Assembly: GCA_023846275.1 (NCBI GenBank)
Contig: JAIUJO010001073.1
Coordinates: 35,001 to 99,000 of the forward strand
Source of the DNA: Vanilla planifolia
Lineage: Eukaryota; Streptophyta; Magnoliopsida; Asparagales; Orchidaceae
Direction of reading: 5' to 3'
Length of the DNA: 64,000 bases
Shown: in pieces, positions 23,113 to 33,370 of the stretch
How positions within the stretch are numbered: position 1 is the first letter of the stretch
How the letters are laid out: the number at the start of each line of letters is the position of its first letter
Notes under the pieces: model-generated
Database searches by the model: none
Told to the model about the DNA's origin: nothing
Seen by the model: the letters and a program-made list of their open reading frames with translations, nothing else
Made by a program: the position numbers and the translations under genes

Positions 23113-26074
23113 TTGTTAAATTAAAATCCACAGACTTTATTATGAATTTACAAAAATTAGATAAATCCTTTTACTTGGAGTTCGTAGAACTTCAACAAAA
23201 AGAACTCACTGGAGAAATTACTATTGAAAAAATTTATAACTTTTATGAACAAAATCATGAAGTTATAGATTTTTATAGAATCCAATCAGGAAATGATTAT
23301 AACATTAGGATGGAAAGAGGAGAAAGTAGTAAAAGTGCTCTTTATCTCCCTGGTCCTCATGGTTATAGTCCACAATCACCTTTAACTGAAGTTAACATGC
23401 AAGAATCTCAAGGAGATAATATGGAACAAGTTCATACTACTCCTTCATATTCATCCATGTTAAATTATGGTAAACACGCAGATTGGCGTACATACCATAA
23501 AAATAAAAATCGTCACTTAGAAGAAAAGAGAGACTCCTCTACTTGGGGACTCACTTTAAACATAGATACTATACCATATAAAAGAGTTAAAGACTATTGT
23601 ATAGAATGGACTCAAAAAATAAAAGGAACTATATTTATGCTCCCTCCTGCTTATGAATGTTTCAGAATATATACATTTCGCTACATCATACTTGGAAGGA
23701 AATGCCCTATCTTGGTTGACAAATTTTGAAAGAAATAATAAAGACGAATGTCAAAAAATCTTACAACAAACAGATAAACAAACTGCAATCGAAATGCTGG
23801 TTTCACTACTAGTTGCTGATTTTATTGGATCAGAATGGAGTGAAAACCTAAACCATGAAGAAAAACTTCATAAAATAAAATTATGTGACATATATTTCTA
23901 CATACATAGGATATATTTATCATCTAAATGAAACTCCTCAACCAGAGTTTTGGATACAAGGGTTTTTTTCTAAAATACCCTTTCCTTGAAACAATATAAT
24001 ATCTACAAAATACCAAGAGTTGTTGACATCTAGAGGAACTCTTAGACAACACAACACAGGAATGCTTAGAAGAACATGTGCAGAATCTATGGAAAAGATC
24101 TGCGAAAATACTTCTGCTCAAAAGAAAATGAGTAGAAACTTAAAATCCTCTATAATGGGCTACAACTGTTGCTCAAAATTCTCAGAAGATTTAAATTATA
24201 TTTATGGTTGTCCACCCATTTATGACTGGAGGACATATGCTTTTAAATCCTATAAAAAGAAACGAAGTCCAATATATAAAATTTCTAAAAGAAAATGAAA
24301 ACCCGAATTTAGAAAGAACAAAGGTTTAGGAAAAAGAAGTTTATCAAAAAATATAATAAAAAGAAAGGTAAAAAACATTATAGATGTTTTAAATGTAACA
24401 AAGAGGGACATTATGCAAATGAATGCCCAGTTAACATCAAAAGAGTTATTATTCCTAAGATAGAGGAATACTCCATCAACATTGGAACAATTGATAAAAT
24501 TTATGATGACAATTCTGTATATGAAATTACATCTTATTACGACTCAATAGAGTCTGAATCTGACTCCACAAAGTCTGAATCTGAACAACCTTCAGATAAA
24601 TAATTAAAAGGTTTTGACAAACTAAAAATCAATATGATTACAATAAACAAAACATTGACACAAATAAAGGTTCTTCCTTTATTACCATCTCTAAAACTTC
24701 CCAAAAAGGAAAAAATATCCTCACCAGGATATATAATCTACATGGGAAAAATGCTTAGACTTAAGCGTTATCGAACTACAGAGATAACATTAGATCTAAT
24801 CATTTTAATACCATTTGGATACTATGGGATACTACATAATATCCCATGTCATGCCAAAGAAAATATCTTCATCACTCATGGGATAATCGAACCCATGACA
24901 TATTAAGTACCAACAATCTTGATTAAAAATACCAGTCTAGAAGATTGAGATTATTTAATCAGACTAAACGATGCTATCGGAACACTAGTTATCCATAAAT
25001 ATGAAGATTTTCCCATCATCACATCTGAAACAGCCATAGATGATTCAGAGAATTCCGAAAAATATCGAGAATTTCGGGTCAATATGAATACATTTACTTC
25101 TGAGGAAGTAAATACAACAGACCTACATGACAGTGTAGGAGAACAATTTGAAATCACGGATGAAGACTTAGAAAAACTGAAAGAGGCAATACCTCATGGA
25201 GAAAAGAATGAGATTTATAAAGCCCCTTCTTTTAAATCTCGCTTTCTCAATAAACACAATTATTTTTTTTGAGCGTATGCAAGGAAATATAGAATTAAAA
25301 GGAGATGATGATTTAACATCCATCAGTCTTCTTAACAAAAGCAAAATAGAAAAGCTGAAAAGAAAATACCCAAAAATGAAATACCTACACATAGGTATGA
25401 TCCAATTAAAAATAACTGCTCTATTTCGTAGTGGAATAGACACACCAATAATGATCGTTTGTATGGACGAACGAATCATTAATAAACCACTTAGTAGCAT
25501 AATTGGAGGAGCCAAATCCAATCTTTCTAATAGATTATTTGGAATAAATATTCACCCTGATTTTTTTATAAGTCTAGGTGACCAAAATGTTGAAAAGACT
25601 TGCACATTATCAATAAGCCTAAAAGGAATACCATTATTACCTGGATAAAAAATCCTAGGTATACAATGGGAACACTACGTGGCTCTAAATGATACTTTCA
25701 CATTTAGATCCATCACCCCAAACAATTTTGTAAAATTATTCAATGTTGGGAGTGGAAAAACAATCCAACCAAAGGTCGTGGACATTCGACATCTTAAGCT
25801 AGATAATGATATCCAACTTTTTGTAAAAACCTTGAAACCAAAGGTTCAAATACCAGTAGAATATTTTATTGCTTCTGGCAATACAATTTCTACCGTTACA
25901 AAAAATCCTATCAATCGTATCTCTTCTTCGATAAGTCTTCCAAGACATTATGAAGAAGGAGAAACATTTGAACCTCTAGAAGCAAGACCAAGTTTTCATA
26001 TTCCTGTACAAGATCTAGTCGAAGGTCGTACCTTACGACTTCTTGAAAATAAAAAATCTATTACTCCTCCTTAA
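23112..26074 (+). pseudogene. P1 ORF B: coat protein, dUTPase-like domain, movement protein
   Basis: The complete length of ORF B, but broken. Its ATG is ATT at 23112. Domains in order: a leader rich in Lys/Glu; a Pro-rich patch; the coat domain (WGLTLNIDTIPYKRVKDY; FFSKIPFP; NCCSKFSEDLNYIYGCP) with a good CCHC knuckle CFKCNKEGHYANEC at 24385-24426; the dUTPase-like domain (~24640-25080); the 30K movement protein (LHIGMIQLKITALFRSGIDT, ~25390-25440) and a C-terminal tail ending KKSITPP. Lesions include a one-base insertion near 23652, a deletion near 23890, TGA at 24296, TAA at 24601 and 24903, a frameshift near 25205 and TAA at 25646. It is the only copy here with the complete movement-protein C-terminus. 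Confidence 0.9.
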
Positions 26075-28063
26075 ATGGATTTAAAGAAGAAAGCTCAATT
26101 ACATATATATCTTCCTATTACTATACATCTTCCTAATTATGAGGATGTGACACTTCATGCTTTAGTAGACACTGGTGCTGAAGCTAGTTTACTTCAGCAA
26201 ATCTTTTTCCCTAAACAATTTTGGCTTCCTTTAGAAACCAAAACAACACTAACCGATTTTATGGGAAAACAAGTCCCTGTTACCCATAAAGTCGCAAACC
26301 TCAACATCTCTATACCAGATATTTACAACAACCCTCATACTTATACCTTTAACTTTGCATTATTACCATTAGACTTCAATATTGATTGTTTGCTTGGGCT
26401 TAACAATCTTCGCCATTTTACTCCTTTTAATACCCATTTCTTTGACTTTGATGGACACGTTATTCCTCGTATCCATCTTCCTGCCCGCATTGCCTCTTAT
26501 TTTTCTGTAGCCCAGCGTGGAGAAAAACCCAAAACCACTCTCATCGATACCAATACCTTCATCGATACCAATCCTCCAATTCATCCAATCTATACATATA
26601 ACCTTCCAAATGCAACCCCTTTTGATGAAACCGTTCACAAACTCTTAGAACCTTTATATTCCAATAACCCTCTAAAATGGTTTGATAAATCTCCTCGCTA
26701 TTGTTCTATCGAACTCTTAGAACAATACCAGAATACCAATATACGAGTCAATAGTATAATGGTATCTCCAATAGACAAACAAGAATTTAACAGTCAAATA
26801 CAGGAATTGTTAAATTTAAAATTAATACAAAAGAGCCACAACTCACATTCTTCTCCAGCATTTATAGTACGAAATCACGTAGAAATAAAACGTGGTAAGG
26901 CCCGAATGGTCATCAATTATCGCAAGTTAAACTCTTGCACAAAATTTGATGGTTGTTTTATACCAACTGCTGAGCACCTAATCAAACAAATCCAAGGTGC
27001 TAAATATTATAGCAAATTTGATGCCAAATTATGATTTTGGCAAATCAAACTTGCAAACCAAACATCAATAGAATTAACAGCTTTTAGCTGTCCACAAGGG
27101 CATTTTGAATGGTTAGTTATGCCATTTGGATTAAAAAATTCACTTCAAATATTCCAGAAATGGATTAATTCTATTTTTGGACATTTACCATATGTCGTCG
27201 CTTACATAGACGATATACTTGTTTTTTCTCAAACAGAGGAAGAACATAAAGATCACCTTTTACATGTTATCAAAATAATGCTAAACCATGGTATTATTTT
27301 GAGTCCAAAGAAAATAGAATTATTCAAAATTGAAATAGATTTTCTAGGAAAACAAATAAAAAATGGTCAAGTACAATTACAAGACCATATATATACAAAA
27401 GTTAAAGAGTTTCCCGAAAACTTTACCAGTTTAAAACAATTGCAAAGTTTTTCTGGACTCTTAAACTATGGACGAAAGTTTATACCTAAACTTTCTTCCA
27501 AAATTAAAGCCTTACAAAATAAATTGGCAACCAAACAAGCCAAATACAAAATGATTAACGGCGAACAACCTCGTCGTTGGAATACAGATAAAATCCCTAT
27601 TTCTTTGAGTTTAGAAGAACAAAAAGAAATTAAACAAATTAAAGAATTTGTTACAAAAAAGCAAATTCTTCATTTTCTAACAGAAGATGAACAAATTATA
27701 TTACAAACAGATGTCTCAGATTTATTTTGGTCTGGAGTCTTAGTAACAAATACAAATGAGATTGTAGCATATACTTCGAGAAAATTTACAAAACCCCAAA
27801 GTAAATATGCTACTTATGATAAAAAATTATTGACTATAAAATTAGCCATTAAAAGCCTCAAAATATATTTACTCCATAGAGTATTTACTATAGAAACTGA
27901 CAACAAATCTGTTGCCCAATTTTTACAAAAAAAGACTATAAATAATCCAAAAGAAAATCTTCGACGCATACGTCTTGCTTTATACCTTGAAATATTTTCT
28001 TACAATGTTAAATATATTTCTGGTTTTACTAACATTGTTGCTGATTTTCTTAGCAGACCATGA
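26075..28063 (+). pseudogene. P2 ORF C: aspartic protease-reverse transcriptase-RNase H, one stop
   Basis: 662 codons, starting at ATG immediately after the ORF B stop (TAAATG). The protease active site is DTG in HALVDTGAEASLL (26168-26176). RT starts near codon 265 (GKARMVINYRKLNSC) with MPFGLKN and YIDD (27203-27214). RNase H has acidic residues in LQTDVSDLFW, TYDKKLL (the usual Glu is Lys here) and ETDNKS. It ends FLSRP-stop overlapping ORF D. The only stop is TGA at 27032-27034, in the AKSGFW motif. The length and domain set match a complete caulimovirid polymerase ORF. This is the least damaged polymerase in the window. The Glu-to-Lys change in RNase H would also disable it. Confidence 0.93.
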
Positions 28064-29511
28064 ACGAAGAAGATCTTAAATTTCTCAAAGACTTTGTAGA
28101 AAAAATGAAAAGAGCAGGAGAATTTACTAAAATTGTTCCTAAGAAAGCAAAGGACTAAAAGGCCGAAGTAGAGACATCTGCTTAAAACCAAAAGACAGAA
28201 ACTTCTCATGCCCAACAGGCATCAAAAACCCAAAAGGTTGATTTAAAAGCCTAAACCCAATAAGGGAAAGATCAAGCTCAATCAGCTAAAGTTTTCATTA
28301 AACAGAAAATAAGTTCTTATGGCACTCTCGAAAAAGGAAAGACGTTTGCCTCTACAGTGGCAAAAGAATGGTATAACAAAGCTCTCAAAGAATCAGATCC
28401 AGCTTTCTTTGAGAAAATTAATAGATGCTTCCATGCTTTACAAGCCAATGATTGGCGATCAGTAAATTATTGGCTAACACAAATTGAGAAAGGTTACTTA
28501 AGCTTGAAGCAAACAATGGTCCAACAGACCAATCAAGAAGAAAACTACAAGACCCTGGAATTATTATTGTCCAGATCTACAACAACTCAGTCTTCCTCTT
28601 TGCAAAAATTCGAACGATAACTTTCGTCGATTGAATCACTCTCAGAACTATTTGCTAACAGCCATACTTCTGATCTGATTCATTTTCGTATTAAGGATTT
28701 CTTATCCTTATTACATCTGTTCAATATAAAGACTGAAGAAACGAGGAAATTAGAGGCTGAAGTCACTGTTCAGGAAATGCTTCAGCTATATCAGCAAAAT
28801 ATTTTGGACGAAGAAAAGTTGCTTTTATTCTTTAAGCAACTTGAGGAAACAAACATAAAGCAATTGTTCCTCAATCAAGAAGTTTTTTATTCTACTGCTA
28901 AAAGGCCCAGAATAATAGCTTGCTTCAATGAGATTCCCAAATACCAAGTCCATCTCAGAAAAGGACTAGTACATGAAGTATATATTAATACCAGACAACC
29001 CGAAGATTATATAGGCTTTATTCCAGACATTTGCAAGAATAGCCTGAATCTTTACTCCACCAAATTCTCAACAATTTTTGTTTTTCGCATATGGACCATC
29101 TGGGAAGAACGAGAGTATATAAATTTATACTCTTCAATTCAGTTATGGATGCTTGTAAGACATTCAGATACTCCACCAATACTTGAAGAATTCAAACCAA
29201 GCTTATTCAATGAAGAAGAAGCTCGATGGTATGCTGCTAAAGACTTTTTTCAGAAGCTAGATTTCAATTCTAAATATCTAGCCAAATAAATTCATTGTGG
29301 GAAAACAGTCTGTTTTTTGGACACTTTAGGCAATGAGGCTAAAGATTTAGCTCAGAAAGGAAAGAATATACAAATGTTTTTGAGAAAGATTAAATTGGGA
29401 AAAATAAGACAAGCAGCTAATGAAGAATTCTTTGCTACTCACAAAGAATACAATTCAGAAAACAATGAATTGGATGAAGAAACAATGAAAGCTTTGGCCC
29501 TCACAGATTGA
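28060..29511 (+). pseudogene. P2 ORF D, unrecognised protein (transactivator position)
   Basis: Same frame as P1 ORF D with no net frameshift. Stops lie at codons 33, 42, 65, 68, 187 and 410. Codons 240-409 are open and include KRPRIIACFNEIPKYQ, YINTRQPEDYIGFIPDICKN and FRIWTIWEEREYINLYSSIQ, the best conserved part relative to array M. Four of the six stops fall in the Lys-rich N-terminal region. Function is unknown; position suggests the transactivator. Confidence 0.7.
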
Positions 29512-29600
29512 AGCATGGTGGGACCATAAAAAATCACTTTACAAAAGCTTTTCAACACCATCGGAAGCATTCCCAGCTACAACAAAGGACAACAAATGAA

Positions 29601-29730
29601 GCACGATCTACAGTGAACAGTGAACAGTGTACGATCTACAGTGAACAGTGTGCGATCTACAGTGAATAGTGTACGATGAACGGTGAACAGTGTACGATGA
29701 ATAGTAAAAGTGTACGATGAACAGTAGTGC
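29601..29730 (+). promoter_or_regulatory. P2 promoter minisatellite, expanded
   Basis: About seven imperfect units built on GTGAACAGTGTACGAT, some with CTACA, occupy ~130 bp upstream of the TATA box. The same region of P1 is roughly 60 bp shorter, so this satellite has changed copy number between the two tandem copies and explains much of the length difference. Confidence 0.75.
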
Positions 29731-29809
29731 AACAGTGCTGACCAATTATCAGAAGCAATACTACAGGAAATTGTCCTTTCTTTTGCTTCCAACTGAAGCA
29801 AGCCTGGTC

Positions 29810-29817
29810 TATAAATT
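29810..29817 (+). promoter_or_regulatory. P2 TATA box
   Basis: TATAAATT, same context as P1. A transcript from here would run rightward through ORFs A and B of P2 into the inverted junction at 33370. Confidence 0.6.
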
Positions 29818-29998
29818 TAGACACTCTCCAGAGCAAAGGCAACGGAAGAATTCCAGCTTTCTTTCTTTCTGCTTTCTTCTTTTTGTCTCCAATCTGCTCT
29901 CTCTTTTCCTACCTCCACTATTATAAACCTCCACTCTTGTAAATTACTTTTGAGTGTTTTTGTATAAAGTTACTAAGCTTGGTGTGCCGCTATAAAAC

Positions 29999-30010
29999 TG
30001 GTATCAGAGC
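29999..30010 (+). other. P2 primer-binding site (tRNA-iMet)
   Basis: TGGTATCAGAGC, followed by ATTATGCTC and a GTAAGT donor-like hexamer at about 30030. Confidence 0.9.
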
Positions 30011-30192
30011 ATTATGCTCACGTTATACTGTAAGTTTTTTTTATGAAATAAACTTTATGTTTGCTTCTTATATTATATTTGAGTAAGCTTTTGTTTATGT
30101 TTTCTTATTAAAAGATTTGTTTGTACAATGAGTTAGTTTGTTTTAAGATTCTTCTTCTTTTTTGTATTATCTTTCTTTATGCTATGGAGTAG

Positions 30193-30338
30193 GAAACGAA
30201 CCATAGCTATGCTCCTATTTTATGTAGCAGTCTACTAGGGATGGTAGTCTTTGTAAGAATCCCTAACTTCCCCCAGAAAGCCACGGGAACCTTGCGGTTT
30301 TGGAAGGGTAGATGTAGCCGTAAAATAGTGGGTCAAAA
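30193..30338 (+). promoter_or_regulatory. P2 conserved leader block
   Basis: The P2 version of the block described at 22630. Here it holds the perfect palindrome CATAGCTATG. An ATG at 30241 opens a frame that continues uninterrupted into ORF A, ending at 30675 (144 codons). Confidence 0.5.
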
Positions 30339-30435
30339 CAGATATATAATACAAAAGAAGAACAAGCCTCTTAAAAAATCAAAACTCATCTTACAGACTT
30401 ATCTAGTAATAAGAAAACATAAACATCTACTCAAA

Positions 30436-30675
30436 ATGAAAAACATACTGATTCCCGATAACACTTACAAGTGTCAGATTACTGAAAACATTCAGGATTA
30501 TGAACATATAATCCACATACCAACCACAGTTGGAAATGACCATACCATAGTAGGAATACTGAATTTCATCGGTGATCTATTAAAAGAGATCAAAGATAAA
30601 ATTCAGAATCTAGAACACAAACATAATAATACATCTAAGTTCTATTATGTTGGAACAAAACTAACCAAACAATAA
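30436..30675 (+). CDS. P2 ORF A, small protein, virion-associated-protein-like
   Basis: The only open viral ORF in the P array: 79 codons from ATG 30436, or 144 from 30241. The sequence has a conserved DYEHIIHIPTTVG segment, then heptad-like helix VGILNFIGDLLKEIKDKIQN and a basic C-terminus. Small coiled-coil proteins in this position in other caulimovirids are virion-associated proteins that bind the capsid; assignment here rests on size, coiled coil and position. Its TAA shares a base with the ORF B ATG (TAATG at 30673-30677). The 84-codon homologs in array M support the shorter start. Confidence 0.6.
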   Translation: MKNILIPDNTYKCQITENIQDYEHIIHIPTTVGNDHTIVGILNFIGDLLKEIKDKIQNLEHKHNNTSKFYYVGTKLTKQ

Positions 30676-33370
30676 TGGTTAAAATAAAATCCACAGATTT
30701 TATTATGGATTTACAAAAATTAGATAAATCCTTTTACTTGGAGTTCTTAGAACTTCAATAAAAAGAACTTACTGGAGAAATTACTAGTGAAAAAATTTAT
30801 AACTTCTATGAACAAAATCATGAAGTTACAGATTTTTATAGAAACCAATCAGAAAATGATTATAACATTAGGATGAAAAGAGGAGAAAGTAGTAGAAGTG
30901 CTCTCTGTCTCCCTAGTCCTCATGGTTATAGTCCACAAACACCTTCACCCGAAGTTAACATGCAAGAATCTCAAGGAGATAATATGGAACAAGTTCATAC
31001 TACTCCTTCATATTCATCCATGTTAAATTATGGTAAACGCTCAGATTGGCGTATATACCATAAAATAAAAATCGTCACTTAGAAGAAAAGAGAGACTCCT
31101 CTACTTGGGGACTCACTTTAAACATAGATACTATACCATATAAAAGAGCTAAAGACTATTATATAGAATGGACTCAAAAAATAAAAGGAACTATATTTAT
31201 GCTCCCTCCTGCTATGAATGTTTCAGAATATATACAATTCGCTACATCATACTAGGAAGGAAATGCCCTATCTTGGTTGACAAATTTCGAAAGAAATAAT
31301 AAAGACGAATGTTAAAAAATCTTACAACAAATAGATAAACAAACTGCAATAGAAATGCTGGTTTCACTACTTGTTGCTGATTTTATTGAATCAGAATGGA
31401 GTGAAAACCTAAACTATGAAGAAAAACTTCATAAAATGAAATTATGTGACATATGTATGTTAGATGAATTTGTTTGTACATACATAGGATATATTTATCA
31501 TCTAAATGAAACTCCTCAACAAGAGTTTTGGATATAAGGGTTTTTTTCTAAAATACCCTTTCTTTGGAACAATATAATATCTACAAAATACCAAGAGTTG
31601 TTGACATCTAGAGGAACTCTTAGACAACACAACACAGGAATGCTTAGAAGAGCATGTGTAGAATCTATGGAAAAGATTTGTGAAAATACTTCTGCTCAAA
31701 AGGAAATGAGTAGAAACTTAAAATCCTCTAGAATGGGCTACAACTGTTGCTCAAAATTCTCAGAAGATTTAAATTATATTTATGGTTGTCCACCCGTTTA
31801 TGACTGGAGGACATATGCTATTAAACCCTATAAAAAGAAACGAAGTCCAAGATATAAAATTTCTAAAAGAAAATGGAAACCCGAATTTAAAAAAGAACAA
31901 AGGTTTAAGAAAAAGAAGTTTATCAAAAAATATAATAAAAAGAAAGGTAAAAAACATTGTAGATATTTTAAATGTAACAAAGAGGAATATTATGCAAATG
32001 AATGCCCAGTTAACATCAAAAGAGTTATTATTCCTAATATAGAGGAATACTCTATCAACATTGGAACAATTGATGAAATTTCTGATGATAAATCTGTCTA
32101 TGAAATTACATCTTATTACGACTCCACAGAGTCTGAATCTGACTCCACAGAGTCTGAATCTAAGCAACCTTCAGATAAACAATTAAAAGGTTTTGACAAA
32201 CTAAAAATCAATATGATTACAATAAACAAAACATTGACACAAATAAAGGTTATTCCTTTATTACCGTCTGTAAAACTTCCCAAAAAGGAAAAAATATCCT
32301 CACCAGGATATACAATCTACATGGGAAAAAAGCTTAGACTTAAGCATTATCGAACTACAGAGATAACATTAGATCTAATCATTTTAATATCATTTGGATA
32401 CTATGGGATACTACATAATATCCCATATCATGCCAAGGAAAATATCTTCATCACTCATGGGATAATTGAACCCATGACATATCAAGCACGAACAATCTTG
32501 ATTAAAAATACCAGTCTAGAAGATTGGGATTATTTAATCAGACCAAACGATGTTATCGGAACACTAGTTATCCATAAATATGAAGATTTTCCCATCATCA
32601 CATCTGAAATAGCCATAGATGATTCAGAGAATTCCGAAAAATATCGAGAATTTCGGGTCAATATGAGTACACTTACTTCTGAGGAAGTAAATACAACAGA
32701 CCTACATGACAGTGTAGGAGAACAATTTGAAATCACGGATGAAGACTTAGAAAAACTAAAAGAGGCAATACCTCATGGAGAAAAGAAAATGATTTATAAA
32801 GCCCCTTCTTTAAAATCTCTCTTTCTCAATAAACACACTTATATTTTTGAGCGTATGCAAGGAAATATAGAATTAAAAGGAGATGATGATTTAACATCCA
32901 TCAGTCTTCTTAACAAAAGCAAAATAGAAAAGCTAAAAAGAAAATACCCAAAAATGAAATACCTACACATAGGAATGATCCAATTAAAAATAACTGCTCT
33001 ATTTCGCAGTGGAATAGATACACCAATAATGATCGTCTGTATGGACGAACGAATCATTAACAAACCACTTAGTAGCATAATTGGAGGAGTAAAATCCAAT
33101 CTTGCTAATAGATTATTTGGAATAAATATTCACCCTGATTTTTATATAAGTCTAGACGACCAAAATGTTGAAAAGACTTGTACATTATCAATAAGCCTAA
33201 AAGAAATACAATTACTACTTGGATAAAAAATCCTAGGTATATAATGGGAACACTGCATGGCTCTAGATGATACTTTCACATTTAGATCCATCACCCCAAA
33301 CAATTTTGTAAAATTATTCAATGTTGGGATTGGAAAAACAATCCAACCAATGGTCGTGGACATTCGACAT
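30675..33370 (+). pseudogene. P2 ORF B, truncated at the inverted junction
   Basis: Starts with the ATG missing in P1. Early stops (TAA ~30760, a one-base loss ~31060, TAG ~31252, TAA ~31313, TAA 31535) break the coat N-terminus. From 31538 to 33226 it is open for over 550 codons: coat C-terminus, knuckle, dUTPase-like domain and movement core. The knuckle is dead: its first Cys and its His are both Tyr (YFKCNKEEYYANEC). TAA follows at 33224, shared with P1 (25646). The frame ends at the junction with array M, losing the movement C-terminus. Confidence 0.9.
33363..33370. other. Inverted junction between arrays P and M, 8-bp microhomology
   Basis: Plus-strand P sequence runs through GGACATTCGACAT as in P1 at ~25790. 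The next bases, TTTGGTCTTCTAAACTTATA, are the reverse complement of M movement-protein sequence. TTCGACAT belongs to both partners: P has CATTCGACATC, and intact M-type copies have, in complement, TTTCGACATTTTGG. This is the hallmark of microhomology-mediated joining. Confidence 0.85.

Larger units (their letters stand above)
19366..33370 (+). repeat. Array P: endogenous caulimovirid, ~1.9 tandem genome lengths
   Basis: Copy P1 begins inside the polymerase ORF at 19366. The same viral position recurs at ~26872, a period of about 7.5 kb. Primer-binding sites at 22435 and 29999 are 7564 bp apart; the difference is mainly a longer promoter minisatellite in P2. Copy P2 ends at 33370 inside the movement-protein region, at the inverted junction with array M. 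Head-to-tail order without LTRs is the expected form of an integrated circular pararetrovirus genome. Every ORF carries at least one stop or frameshift except ORF A of P2. Confidence 0.92.
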
